Positions 48,195-60,009 of a stretch of DNA of 64,000 nt are shown in pieces. Both the position numbers and the translations under genes were made by a program. Numbering within the stretch: the stretch's first letter is position 1; the number at the start of each line of letters is the position of its first letter. Location: assembly GCA_009760855.2 (NCBI GenBank), contig WPIO01000115.1:416501-480500 (forward strand), in the 5' to 3' direction. Under the pieces are notes generated by a model. It was given only the letters and a program-made list of their open reading frames with translations, made no database searches and was not told where the DNA came from. This DNA is from Cristatella mucedo (lineage: Eukaryota > Bryozoa > Phylactolaemata > Cristatellidae).

Positions 48195-48357
48195 CAGCGG
48201 TTTTCAATCTTTGGGTAACGACCCTTTTGGCAGTCGAACGACCCTTTCGAAGCGGTCGCCTAAGACAATCGGAAAACGCGCATTTCCCCATTTTTCACGC
48301 AATAATTTTATAGTTGGGGGTCGCCACAACATGAGAAGAGAAGGTTGAGAACCAGTG
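48195..48357 (+). mobile_element. hAT MITE resembling SPIN (Space Invaders) ends
   Basis: 163 bp. Left end CAGCGGTTTTCAATCTTTGG, right end AAGGTTGAGAACCAGTG, imperfect inverted repeats beginning CAG/CTG as in hAT elements. The flanks are ACCTACAA (48187-48194) and ACCTGCAA (48358-48365), an 8-bp target duplication with one mismatch, the hAT hallmark. Internal blocks (GTCGAACGACCCTTTC, GTCGCCTAAGAC, ATCGGAAAAC, GTCGCCACAACATGAG) are in the order I recall for nonautonomous SPIN elements. No coding capacity. Confidence 0.8.
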
Positions 48358-48507
48358 ACCTGCAATGTGCAGCCCCAGTAGGAGTTCGATGGTGCTTTGC
48401 GATGGTTTTATAGCACAAAAAGACCGTACTGGTACTTAGATAGACTAGCTACGTTGGATCACCTCTTTTCTTAAGACTAGAGGCAGTCAGCAAGCCCCAG
48501 AGTCTTA

Positions 48508-48670
48508 GCCCAGGGGTGTGGTGCTTACTGTTCACGACCCAGGTGGTGGGTTCGAGCCCTGCATGCAGTGGGCGATCTTTTATTCCCCACTACAAACAGT
48601 AGTGAGAGATTTAGGGCTCTCCTGCCACTATACAAACAAGGTTATCGAATCAGCTAAAAATGTATGTATC
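48508..48670 (+). mobile_element. SINE S1, diverged
   Basis: ggtggtgggttcgagccctg (box B), cagtgggcgatcttttattc, ctatacaaacaaggttatcg. Confidence 0.75.
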
Positions 48671-49169
48671 TAAAATTCAGACAAATTTACTACGAAATGC
48701 TAGATAAGCACCAGATTTAGTCGGAACACTTTATTTTTAAAGATTAAGTGAGAAGAGAACAATGAAGTACATAAAGACTGTAGAGGTTTTCTTATACATA
48801 CATATATAAAATTAAATATATAGATATATAATATATATTTATTTAATATATGTATATATATTTTCACTCTATCACTAACTTTTAAGCATGTTATGATTTC
48901 AGATATACGGGTATTTGCTTTTTGTGTTTACTTCCCTCGCTTATCTGCACTTCTTAATTTTTTTCTTGAGTATAGTTCAAAAGAAGTTCTGCATTTCATT
49001 TTAATCAGTAGCAAATGAATTCAACCTACACTTGGGCAAGGCTCTATTAGCTAACCTCATAGGGATACTATCATTTCTGGCTGCGGATTGTGCTGTAGAT
49101 TGACTTAAAAGTGCCACTAAAATCATGGAGTCAAAAGTCATTTTCCTAGCTTCATACGCTAAGCTTCTG

Positions 49170-49376
49170 CTAGCACAAAACAGGGACAAGTAACATCCAC
49201 GTCCAGACAAAATTAGGCCAAAACACAGTACTCGTCATGGTGCTATTCCCAGCCAGCGCACGACAAATACCGGTAAAGCCTTGACACTTGCATCGAGGAT
49301 AGCAATTTCTAGGTGCAGTACCATTGCATGAAGGTATGCCGACAGTATCAGAATACACGGCAGTAACTAAGAGCAT
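49170..49376 (-). CDS. unassigned small cysteine-rich ORF
   Basis: 68 codons; the segment PSCNGTAPRNCYPRCKCQGF then TGICRAL has closely spaced Cys and an N-glycosylation site. It could be one exon of a secreted cysteine-rich protein or chance. No splice partners identified. Confidence 0.15.
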   Translation of the reverse strand: MLLVTAVYSDTVGIPSCNGTAPRNCYPRCKCQGFTGICRALAGNSTMTSTVFWPNFVWTWMLLVPVLC

Positions 49377-49387
49377 CCAGGTGGTTG

Positions 49388-49540
49388 CTTTTCACGACCT
49401 CGGTTCCCGAGGTCGTGGGCTCAAATCCTGCAGTGGGCGATCCTTTATTGCCGCTGCAAGCTGTGATAACTGTAAAGGCTCTTCTGTCGCTATACAAAAG
49501 TGGCTGTTAAATCAGCTAGATATATATCCATACATTGAGA
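49388..49540 (+). mobile_element. SINE S1
   Basis: ggtcgtgggctcaaatcctg (box B), cagtgggcgatcctttattg, ctcttctgtcgctatacaaa and gaatcag-type end. Confidence 0.8.
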
Positions 49541-50004
49541 CACCAAGTCCATATTAATAACATAGAGAAGTCTAATCGACCGCCTCGGAGGGCTACAGGC
49601 GTCTAGCATCAGCCAACGTGTACAACAACAACTCTTACGCAGGATCGAGAGCACTGCTGAACCGATGCCCGGTGAAACTCCCGCTCGGCTCAACGACTAG
49701 ACCTCAACTGCTACCTGGATGAAAGCTTAGTGCACAGCTCCTTGAGCTCAACTGCTTGCCTATTAAATGACTGGCTTTTATAACGCGTAACCATGCTTTA
49801 TGATATAACCGATTCTGAGCGATCATAATTCAGGAAATAATATCCTAAAATCCTAAATAGTATTTTGGCAGTGATAATCTGGCTGATCTAGCGCCGTTTA
49901 TCCGCCGATCTCAATCTATATTCAAGGTTTTTGACTACTAATAAATAATTCCTCTTTCACTACTTCTTTTAAGAATCTTTCGGCAGAGACATCGAACATA
50001 TAGT

Positions 50005-50250
50005 TTGGCAACATTGTATCGATTGCACAACGGACCAGGTCAAAGCCTTAAAGGCTTTGATAGAGCACTAAACAAGATTGGCAATCAACCGGTGAACCAG
50101 TGCATCGGAAACTATCGCTCTGCCTATACCGCATGCGCATTGGATGGCCAGAGCTGGAACCAGAACAGGACCATCGGAGCACCTTCTGACGCAAGCCTCG
50201 AGCCAACTGCTGAACGGTGCGAGCAGACGATTGGTAATTTTACCACTTGA
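50005..50250 (+). CDS. unassigned small ORF
   Basis: 81 codons, GFDRALNKIGNQPVNQCIGN to CEQTIGNFTT, hydrophilic and protein-like, 590 bp upstream of NAA10. No family recognised. Confidence 0.12.
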   Translation: MATLYRLHNGPGQSLKGFDRALNKIGNQPVNQCIGNYRSAYTACALDGQSWNQNRTIGAPSDASLEPTAERCEQTIGNFTT

Positions 50251-50836
50251 CAGTGTGACAATCACATAGAGTTAAGCCGCAGGTAAGAGAAAAGGGGCAA
50301 GCAAACAGCGGAAGTGGGTTGCACAAATTTCTGAGTATCGCTCGATCCCAGATAGGAATGCCAACTCGCAGCTGGTGGCAGCCCAGCAGCCGACGCGACT
50401 CTCGCTACCATGACACGGCTCTCGCGGCTACGATTACGAAGCCATGCTTCGGGAGCGGCCGTGCAACTCGCGCGCACTTATCCCACTCTTCAATTGGTAT
50501 TTAGATGTACTGAGCAGTAATTCCAAGGTCCCGTTCGTTCTGGCTATAACCATACGAACTCCCTACACAAGAACGCACCTACAGACGCCGGGACACCGGC
50601 CACCATGGATATGTTATACGAGTCATAGTGGCCTTGACGTTATTTTGTTCTTAAGGCTTAATGATAGATATTTAGCAAGAAATTAATGTATCTGAAATTT
50701 AGTTTACATTATAAACACGTGTAATATGAATATTTGCTATAATAAACGCTGGAGTCTCAGGTCTCACATCCGTTCTAATTATTTCCTTTTCTGAGGGCTC
50801 CGTCGCGACCGCTGGGAGTCGGCTGGTTTCCGGAAA

Positions 50837-50857
50837 ATGAACATCCGTAACGCAAAG
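50837..50857 (+). CDS. NAA10: NAA10 exon 1 (start codon)
   Basis: ATG then codons for NIRNAK, followed by donor gtacta. Too short to show as an ORF. MNIRNA is the invariant N-terminus of NAA10, and phase 0 joins directly to PEDLMNMQ of exon 2. Confidence 0.93.
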
Positions 50858-53800
50858 GTACTAGCGATGATGACCTTCCTTCGCTCATAGGTTTTTGTGT
50901 TGCTATGAAGAATTTCCGATACCGTTTGTCCCATTTAACGCGAGTCCCGTGCTTTCAGTTGACAGAGCTCGGCCTCGTGTCGGCCGGCTTACTTCAGGCC
51001 ATGCGTGCGTTTCTTTCTCTTCGATCGTCTGAGCTACCGCTCAAGATTTCTTCACACGCTAATTTTTGGCCAAGTCTCGCATCTTCTTGCGCTAACTAGC
51101 GTATTTTCAGTGACTTCGTATACTTGTATTTTCGAATGAAGTTGCAGGCACTTCTATTTACACTCTGTCGCACAAAATTCTCGCAGTATGGCCACAGACG
51201 ATGTGACGGCCACTGCGTTCCAGGCATTCTACAGTTGCGTAGAACCCAGTACACATATTTATTGACACTCAACTCTCAACGTATATGCTGTTGTAATTTT
51301 CTGCGTTTAATAAGACGCAGCGCCACTACGATACCTAATTTCCTCCCGTATCCGCCCATGCATTGAGGCCACGAGCTTCCGTGTTGACTCCTCAGTCCTA
51401 TCATTCCACAGAGCCCGAACTTTACTGAAAAGTTCGGTAATCATGTTGGCAGGACACCCACTCTCAGCCGCCTGTTTGTGTCATCCCATAAATGCCCTAT
51501 GAGGTTGAGATCCAGTGACTGACTGGGCCACTGCATCAGCATCACACCGGATTCTTCGAAAAAGTGCTTTACTGATCTGGCTGTGTGCTTAGGGTCGTCA
51601 TCTTGCTGCCAAATATACCAAACCTCAAGCAGAGTGTTTGCGCTTTGCAGTCCGACTTCCTTGACCACCCGACGGTACACGTGTTGGCCCATAATACCTT
51701 CGATCTGATGCAGAGCTCCAACACCTTTCGCTGCAAAGCAACCCCAAATCATCACAGATTTCACTCCGAATTTCACGGTAGGTTTAAGGCAGACATGCCG
51801 GTAAGCCTCATCTTTCCTTCTGCTAACCCTTATGCGTCGCTTTCAGTAACCAAATACCGTGAACTTACTGTTGTCTTTCATAAAACAAAACTCCAGTCGT
51901 CTTCTGTCCCGTGGGCGTGCGCACGCCCACCGTACGTGGTTTGCTTTATGATGGCTGGTGAGCAGAAGCTAGCGTTCGGCAATCGGCAGAAAGATGCTAC
52001 TCTTAGCCAGCCTCCTACGGACCTTTTTTTTTACTAATATCTATCCTTCTAGTGCCTTTATATGACTGCGAAAGATTTTGAAGTGTGGCAGTTCTGTTCC
52101 GCAGTACTACCATCTTAATGAGCCGATCACCCCCGGTATTGGTCATTCATGGTCGCCCAGATTCAGCTGCTCGGGCTATCGATCCAGTACCTGAATATTT
52201 GTTGATATTATAGCTATAGCTAACGGTAAATTTCCTAATCTCAAGTCTTCGTCCAATGTTGTGATCGCTATGACCTTGTTGATGCAGCACGGCAGTGTTC
52301 CCGCCAGATATTTCACTACTATATGTGACCTGCCTAGAAGTTTATGTAGCAGGCGTGCATAAGTGTTATTATTGCATTGTGGAGCAGTGTGCAGAAATGC
52401 AATGCAGATTGACAATAGAAATGTAGTGATAAGCAGGTGAGTAGGCCTACTATAGCCCAACAAGAGGATGTGGTTGGATATCTCGTGGCCGGCAAAGTTT
52501 CCAGATGCTTAACGGCTTTAGTTTGAGCTCTTGCAAGTCCGAATACTGAAAATTAAGGAGTGCATGGACTTTTTTTGCGACTGAGAGCATGACCTTCAGT
52601 GGCCCTCTCGTTGTCTGAATGATTAGTGGACAGTGGTCAGATTCGAGATTACACAATAATTTAGGAATTGCATTTTGCCATAGTGAACATAGATCCCGCA
52701 CTTATTCTCTTTAAAGCTTGTTCTGGCATGGTTCCCCACTTTGTGTGCATTACTGATCAGCTCATTCTTAACCTTTGCTTGAAGGTTTCTATGTCAGCCT
52801 CATGGCTTATAACATTAGCTACTTAAGGTGTTAACTGAGGCTTTTCACAACTAGGCTTAAAACTTTTAATGGTGATCGTGCATTTCAGTTACCCATGGTT
52901 ACTAATTCTCTTGCAGCAAGTGGTTTAGGCGCCTGGATATAGATCTAGTTCTGTAAAGGCTCTATGCTCGCGACCTATTGTTAGTTTTTAATGAGAGATG
53001 GCATTACCTTCAAAGATGGCAGAGCTACCTGCTGAAATAGTCAGATTTATGCCTTATTTTTAAACAAATCTGTCAGTAGGACTATTATAGCTGCCCGAGA
53101 GAATGCTCATCGATAATTTTCGGCTTACGTGAGTTTCCCAATGAACTGGGAGTTTGGCTTGTGCTCTGGCCCGCCCTAATGGTGAGAATTGAAGGGTACG
53201 AGGATTCTTTTTGCAATCGAATGTAGCTACCACTTTTCGCAGTACACAGCCATTTGCTTATGTGCAATGCAGTGCGAAATGGTTGAGGGATAGTTATCCT
53301 TGTTGGCCTCTTCAGTACAGGCACAAACCAGCCACCAGTCTCTCCCAGCTGTTGAACACTGCCAGTTGTTCCTGCAATGCTCCATGTAATGCAAAGTTTC
53401 CTCGTAGGTTCATGTGGAGTAATATTTGCACTTCTTACTTAGTAGATTGATGTTTAGGCCCTTAAAGCTGTCTTATTGACTCTGCAAGCCACACATATGA
53501 TTATAGTCTCGTAGTAGCCATTCACTGGGCTCATCAAAAGAGGTAACTTGTGATCAGATTCCTCTAGATGAGCATGTGATTAAGGGTACGCTCATAATAA
53601 ATATAAATTAGTTAATATAATTCATTTGTAAAGCACCCTAAGAGAACTTAATCTCTATTAAGGTGCTTCACACATGCCAAGGGGCTCGAGCCCAAGACCT
53701 CGGTCATCAAACGAGGCAAGCACCTTAACCGCTGCCAAACCATCTCGACAGTCACTAGCCTAGGCATTACTAGGTAATAATTACTAGGTAGCACTAGCCT

Positions 53801-56800
53801 GGTAATGAAAAAGCAGCAGCATATGCCAGACCGAAATGCTTACTCATGCAAATGAGCAGTTGCAGACTTAACTGCCTCATTGTACGATTTCACTCACCAG
53901 CCAACAAGTGCTGCCTCCCTCTTCTAGACCCTCGTGTTGCCATTTGTTGTGCCTTGTGCTTTCCTTAAAGCAGTTATGCCGAGTTAGCAGTTATGTTCGT
54001 CTCGTTAGCTGGCATGTGGTGGCCCGCGTGAACTTGGTGCTGTGATCAGTGATATACAGGGCAAAAGAATATCCATTAGAACCATCTGCATATATATATG
54101 TTCAAATAACAGTAATCTAGCACAAAGCAATAATAATAATAGTAATTAGACATTTGTGTGGCACCTTAGGAGAATTAAATTTCATTATAGGCACTTTGCA
54201 TATGCTGAAAGGAAGCATGTCAATGGGTTAGTGCACCCTGTCAGCATGCATAGGCACACAAAAGACAATTCACACCTCTGCGAATGCTATGATGAACAGG
54301 AAGCTTTTTAGCTTCTTTTGAAATGTTGTCAAGTCAGGGAATATCGTGGCATCAGTCTGGAGTAAAGTTCCAGGCTTTAGTAAGATAACTAAAGGCTTGG
54401 TCTCCGAAGGATTTTGGCCAGTGGCTCAGCCAAACGGCTTGTGTCAGAAGAGCTGGTGGTACGATGCCTAGTCTTATGACCCTGTGCATGTCACCCCTAA
54501 CCATATTATTCATTTCGTTTGTTTTTCAAGCATGATTTTACTTACCATTCAATTGCATTTCACTTTATAGCAAATGTAAAGCACCTAGAGAGAGATTAAG
54601 TTCTCTGAGGGTGCTTTATCAAGTGAATTATTATTATTATTATATTATTTTTGGGAAGTATGTAGTATGGACAGGTAGGGTGGAGCAAGAGAATGAAGGG
54701 ACCTAAAAGTGAGTGACAGACCCTCAGTCGATGCTGTGCTACTCGATCGGGAGATAGTGCAGGTCGCTGAGAAGTGATGTGATGTGGCAACTACAATCCT
54801 ACCAGCCCTGCACGAGCAACTGGCTTAGTGCATCGATGTAAAGCTTGAATCTGGGTCAACCTGCCCACCCCAGCTGGAGTCGGAGGTTAAAATACCCTGC
54901 TATCATGTAAACATTTTTTCTTAAGATACAGAACCCATACGTTTCCTGCAATCGGCCCAATTTGCAACACTTGCTCATGTCTAGAAATGCGTGTGTAAAA
55001 TCACAGTAGACGATGGAAGTACCATGATGCCCAAAGCCACATTTTAAATGGCTCGGTTTTCAGTCATCACTCCCAGTGTGCATTCGGTTTCCGGACATGA
55101 ATCCAATACCAAATGGCCAGATTCAACTTTTTGGAAAAACCAAGGAAAGCTTTGACCAGACAACCAATCAAAAAACCAAATTGATGTGCCTTCAAGAAAG
55201 AGCCTGCCTCCTTTGCAATTAAATAAATGGAAGAGGGCAGCGTGGCTGCATTTACTGAGGCTTACTAGGCCCTGTTTTGGGATATGTTTAGTGAGCAATG
55301 TTGGAGTACATTAGTTAGGAAGAGGGCGATATGAGATATATTAGCTTTGATTACTCAGTGGGTTCAGCTTTGCAGGTGACTGGCAGAAAACCGATAGAAA
55401 ACTGGTAGAGAAACGATTGAAAAATGATAGTATAAACATGGCCCTAATCGTCAGATGACTAGGCGAAAACCTAGAGGAAAACCGAGCATGCAAACGTGGC
55501 TAAGGTGTGCTTACTTCAGCCGTGCCGCCCCCCCCCCCCCCCCCCCCCCCCCGCCGAAAGTTATACCTATGCATCACTGTGTATTTAGTAGTTATCATAA
55601 AAGACTTGGCCACCCAAATCAAGCCAGTTGGCTAGATAGGCCAAGTGTGTGTCTAGCTCCAGGCTCTTTGAGACTTATCGAACCTTTCTAGATCACCGGC
55701 ATCTCCATTAGCTGCAAGAGTATTGATGTGACATTTCGAACTGAATATGCCTAGGACGGGAGAGGCCTGCTTAAGCTGTCGTCGTTGGGGGGCCAGGGGT
55801 GCACCATGCACTTGATATCCATTTTTGGCTATTACAATAATCAGCTGAATTATCCTCTAGATATATAGCAAGAGGTTCCCCAAAAAGATATTGTAGCTCT
55901 GGAAATAAGGTCATACCTTATCATTATCATTATCATTGGTATAGAACCCACGATTTCCAAAACCAATGGCAGGAGTCGTATAGATTCTCCAATTTCGGCA
56001 GACATGCACTTAGGTCGACTATTTTGCTATTTCTTCGGATTTATATGTAACTGTATCCCGATTTCATGGCTGGTATCTTACCCTGTTCGTACCCCATTGC
56101 ACTTGGTTAATTTTCCATTCTGTCGATGACCGGCCAAGGTTATCTTGCAGATGGTTATGGAAAATGCTTTGGGCTTGGCAGTTGCGGCATGTTCTTTTTT
56201 GCCATTATAGGGCATTGTGGCAAGGGCCGAGTGCATGCTGCTGTGTGCAACTGCACTTGGCATTCCCAATATTTTTCAGCCGGAAGATTTAATGAACATG
56301 CAGCATTGCAATTTACTATGTCTTCCGGAGAATTATCAAATGAAGTATTACTTTTATCATGGCTTGTCGTGGCCACAGGTCAGTGTTGTGCTCTTTTATA
56401 TTTGTCTTTGCTAGCCCCGTGCAGCAGTCGAGACTGCCTTTGCCTCATCACTAACCAATTATCATTATTCTCGGAGCGGTCTGATCCGAAGTGAACGTAC
56501 TTCAATGTCGACATTTATGATGTTTGGCGTTTGTGCCTGCATCTGCTGTATTTACTTTTACATTCCGATTTCACTGTTGTACTTTTCACCATCTTGGTGC
56601 TTAGCTGTAAAGGAAAACTGAGGGAAAAACGACTGACTGCTAATATGTCCATGCCTCGAGCCGTGTTGACCGGCGCATGCTCCTGTCAAGGTATTCTGTC
56701 AGTGATTCACGATTGTGATGATTAATAACAATAATGTACTTGATAAAGCGCCCTCAGAGAACTTAATCTCTTTCTAGGCGCTTTACATTTGCTGTAAAGT

Positions 56801-59350
56801 GAAATGCAATTGAATGGTAAGTAAAATCATGCTTGAAAAAACAAACGAAATGAACAGCATGGTTAGGGGTGACATGCACAGGGTCAGCATGCAAATGTGA
56901 TTAGTGGCAGCATGCACAGTGTCAGCACGCATAAGCACATCAAGGACGAATCACAGGGACCCACTAAATGCTGTCCTAAATAGGTGTGTTTTTAGGTTCC
57001 TTTTAAATGTGGTCAGGTCAGGGGATGTCTGACGCAGGTCGGGAGGGAGTTCCAGGCTTTGGGAGCATACGAACTAAATGCACGGTCTCCAAAGGATATA
57101 AGGTTTGTACGAGGTATTTCTAGACTGTTGGATTCCGAAAAGCGGGTGGTATGATGCTTGGCCTGATGGGGGAGTGTGTCTGACAGATAGGCTGGAGCCA
57201 TAGAATGAAGGGACCTAAAAGTGAGCGACAAATGATTGTGTCTGTACAGTGCACTCTGGGCTGCAGAGTAACATTAAAGAGCTGGGGATTGCTCTGCCTG
57301 TCTTGAGAGACTTGATTCCGTCGCAGAGCCAGTACCTGGCGTATATGCAGTCATTGTGCGTATGTAACGGCTGCAGCATGGCTGGTTAGAGCTGCATACA
57401 GAACTATGTTCGTATTTAGCATCACACTGCTACTGCTGCTTCTGGTCAATTCTGTCCTGCTTTCTGTAGTTGTCCTACGTTGCGGAAGACGAGAATGGAA
57501 AGATTGTCGGCTATGTCTTAGCCAAAATGTGAGTATTCTTTTTCTTGGCTTGCTCTTACACCATTGCATTGGGCCGCCGTCTCACTTTGCTATCTTGGCT
57601 GCAGCCAGGTAGCGAGCTCTCTGTAAAGCTAAGCTCGGAGGCGGCAGACGAACTGCGCACCGCTTACCTTCCTGCCTGGGGTGCGGTTGCTTAGCGCTTG
57701 CCTCCGAGCTGTTGCCTTGATGGTGATCCACCTGCCGCCGATCTGCTGCGAGAGCTTCGATGAGAAGCTTCGGCTCTGCCAACTTTGCATCTTTTTTGAT
57801 TTCCTGCGATATCGAAGCAGCACATTAAGCTGAAAGACGCTATCGGGGATGCTATCAGGAATGAAAGACGCTACAAGTGCTATCACCAAAATGTACTATT
57901 AAAGGGCTGTCATGACACCCAGATTTCGAGCCCTGTTATCTGTCTGTTGTGGCTTCTGTGGTATGTCACTGCTGGTTCTTGTTGCATGTTCACTGAACTG
58001 ACTGTTGCCAGATGCTAGCTTTGTGCTGTAGGTGCTACTTCCTATTCATCGATTTATTTATTATTTATTTTACTATTTAATAATTAGCATCACTTGTGGT
58101 AACAAGACCGTGATATTTTGCTCATAAAGGCTCTACCAGGCTTTTTTTAGTTTGGTGTCGTTAAGCCAAGATCGACTGGCATCACACTGGTTCGAACTTG
58201 GACGTCTCGAGCTCGGTTTTTTACTGTATCGTGTGTATTGGAGTATTTTCGATAGCCGATAGTTTTGCAGGTCTGGTATTCTTGCCGATCTGCAGCCGAT
58301 CTGCAGCGCCGTACTATGTTACTATCCTCAGTGTGTCATTACAAACCACCTTCCTAGCCCCTGTAGAGCCACTTAACATTGTACTGTCATAGCTGGCAAG
58401 TTCTTTGCTCTGGCCTCTGGTTATTGCTTCTCTTGCAGCAAGTAGTAAAAAGCACCTGCATGGAGATTCGGTTCTCTTAGGGTGCTGCAAAGGCTATAAT
58501 TAATATTGCTATTCATATTATTATTATTATGCTACAGCATGGCAAACCTTCCCTGCCGTGTGCCACAGTAACCAGTCTTTGCTGTGCGCTGCCTTTTCAG
58601 AGCTCGAGCCTTGTGCCGGTACGCTTAAGTCTCCTTGTTAATACGCTGGCCAGAAGGCTGGCAACTTGAGGTTGTACTTGTCGGCTCGCGGCCCACTTCT
58701 AATTAAATTTCTTTCAATCGTCAGGGAGGAGGATCCGGAAGATAGCATCCAGCATGGCCACATCACGTCGCTGGTAGGCTGCTGTATCTGCCCCACGCCG
58801 GATGGCTTTTGCAGCGCCCGACCGCTAGCTGTGCGCTCTCGATAGTAGAAGCGAGCGATCGAAGTCGCGCTGAGCTGAGCTGAGCAATGGCCTCGCTTTT
58901 CCCACGAAGGCCGTCAAGCGCTCCCACCGACGCCTCGGCTTGGCGCAGAAGCTGATGAACCAGGCGTCCCGCGCTATGGTGGAATGCTTCAATGCGAAGT
59001 ACGTTTCGCTGCACGTGCGCGTGAGCAACCGAGCCGCTCTGCACCTGTACAAGAACACGCTGTGTTTCGAGTGAGTACTCGGCTGCTGCTTCTCTCGTTT
59101 CGTTTGGCCCTGAGCGTGTGCAATCTCGTACCACCTTGCTGGCTGCTGCCACTGATGCGTTCCTGCATGCGCCTCTTGTGCTGCTGCTGCTGAAAAGAAG
59201 CTCGCATCAGCTTCTGAAGTTCGGAGCGCAGATACGATCGTGCATCTCTCGTTATTTGCCTACAGGATTAGCGAGATTGAGCCCAAGTACTATGCCGACG
59301 GGGAGGATGCGTACGCAATGCGGCGCGATTTGAGCGAGTTCGTCGATAAA
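50837..59350 (+). CDS. NAA10: N-alpha-acetyltransferase 10 (catalytic subunit of NatA), C-terminus missing
   Basis: NAA10 (ARD1) is the catalytic subunit of the NatA complex with NAA15. It acetylates N-termini of nascent proteins at the ribosome. Six exons join in phase: 50837-50857, 56280-56378, 57470-57528, 58725-58773, 58910-59070, 59266-59350. They give 158 residues starting MNIRNAK. The GNAT domain is complete: the peptide-binding N-terminal helices ([20 protein letters not shown]), the central strands ([18 protein letters not shown]), the acetyl-CoA loop RRLGLA at about residues 83-88, and the strand and helix [17 protein letters not shown]. The family is usually about 200-240 residues, so an acidic, variable tail of about 40-80 residues is absent. 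It should be in exon(s) after 59350 that I could not recognise. HVRVSNR replaces the usual HVRKSNR. Confidence 0.96.
51360..51785 (-). pseudogene. Tc1/mariner transposase fragment
   Basis: 111 codons (51441-51776) with [20 protein letters not shown], the second catalytic Asp in [10 protein letters not shown], and the third motif changed to [10 protein letters not shown] where Glu is replaced by Gly. The N-terminal HTH part and first Asp are missing. Dead copy inside NAA10 intron 1, opposite strand. Confidence 0.85.
51786..53609. other. NAA10 intron 1 sequence, mostly unrecognised
   Basis: A faint LINE-A tail-like word near 52910-52965 is the only hint of a repeat. Confidence 0.4.
53610..53753 (-). 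mobile_element. SINE S2, full length
   Basis: Tail at 53625-53672, box B region ggggctcgagcccaagacct, box A reverse of ccttaaccgctgccaaacc. Confidence 0.85.
54120..54800 (-). mobile_element. old LINE-A fragment with nested opposite-strand tail
   Basis: Minus-strand 3' UTR and C-terminal remnant, split by a younger + strand LINE-A 3' end at 54476-54651 (tail agcacctagagagagatta, (ATT)n). Confidence 0.75.
54801..56279. other. NAA10 intron 1 sequence, nothing recognised
   Basis: Contains the poly(C) run and a short tcattatcat run at 55918-55936. Confidence 0.5.
55528..55552. repeat. poly(C) run
   Basis: 25 consecutive C. Such runs can form G-quadruplex or i-motif and are prone to sequencing error. 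Confidence 0.97.
56280..56378 (+). CDS. NAA10: NAA10 exon 2
   Basis: Acceptor atttttcag, donor gtcagt, 33 codons from [20 protein letters not shown] to HGLSWPQ, matching animal NAA10 almost residue for residue. Confidence 0.97.
56728..57235 (-). mobile_element. LINE-A fragment in NAA10 intron 2
   Basis: Tail hairpin at 56735-56800, 3' UTR, and RT C-terminus with [17 protein letters not shown] (57013-57231). Among the least diverged copies. Confidence 0.85.
57470..57528 (+). CDS. NAA10: NAA10 exon 3
   Basis: Acceptor tttctgtag, donor gtgagt after a split Met codon. Encodes [23 protein letters not shown] strands beta2-beta3. Confidence 0.97.
58435..58535 (+). mobile_element. LINE-A tail remnant
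   Basis: Diverged tail (agcacctgcatggagattcg ... agggtgctgc) and (ATT)n in NAA10 intron 3. Confidence 0.55.
58725..58773 (+). CDS. NAA10: NAA10 exon 4
   Basis: Acceptor caatcgtcag, donor gtaggc. Encodes [23 protein letters not shown] is the strand before the acetyl-CoA binding loop. Confidence 0.96.
58910..59070 (+). CDS. NAA10: NAA10 exon 5 (acetyl-CoA binding)
   Basis: Acceptor tcccacgaag, donor gtgagt, 53 codons plus two bases. Contains [16 protein letters not shown] with the R-x-x-G-x-A coenzyme A loop, and [20 protein letters not shown]. Confidence 0.97.
59266..59350 (+). CDS. NAA10: NAA10 exon 6
   Basis: Acceptor tgcctacag, donor gtaagc. Encodes [20 protein letters not shown] then DLSEFVDK, the end of the GNAT fold. 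Reading through the donor gives a hydrophobic, unrelated tail, so splicing to a later exon is expected. Confidence 0.94.
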
Positions 59351-60009
59351 GTAAGCCGCTCAGTGCAGCTGCTCAACCTGCTGTTAGCTGCTGCTGCTTT
59401 TCCGGCAAATGATGCAGTAGTCCATCTGCAGTCGTTGTGTCATGAAGGCAGGAGTGGAGAGTTGCTCATTGTTGACATCTTGTCCTGTCCCTTTCTGTTG
59501 ATGATACTGGCAAAATCCTTTGACTGGCTTTGTCTATCGGTTGCTTTTTTGGTGGTCTCATTCTGTCTTTATCCGTTAGCAACTAATAGCGAATAAGCTC
59601 TCGGTTGCTATTGCCACTGTTCTGCTTCAAAATTGATGGCTGGCTGAATTTTGACACGACCTGCAGTGCTTCATGCTAGTCCGAGAGCGATCAAGGCCAC
59701 GGTGCCCCATGCTCTATGGTCGGCCCAATAAATCCAAGGTTTACCGGCTGTGCCTGGCTCCGTGCAATAGCCGGTGGTTTGAAGAACATGATAATGGTTT
59801 GATGAGACATCATTTTATTATTAAGCTCTGATTGGTTTTACTCCTGCTGCTTCTCGTTTGAGATAGGTAGGCCAAAGTCACGGCCCAACGGCTTGTGCTC
59901 CACTGAATGAGACTGGCTACCTGCTGTACACCTAAAGAAACATCTGATGATTAGCTTTGATCTGGTTTAAGCTAGGGATCTGTCAGGTATAACCTGGAGC
60001 AGTATTTTC

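Larger units (their letters stand above)
48671..50836. other. intergenic and presumed NAA10 promoter side
   Basis: AT-rich tract at 48790-48865, an S1 SINE and two weak ORFs listed separately. The 60 bp before the NAA10 ATG is GC-rich (ggctccgtcgcgaccgctgg), compatible with a TATA-less promoter, but this is inference. Confidence 0.4.

Noticed and set aside
59351-59596. Read-through of NAA10 exon 6 to a stop at 59594
   Set aside because: The tail is hydrophobic and unrelated to NAA10 C-termini; a gtaagc donor is present.
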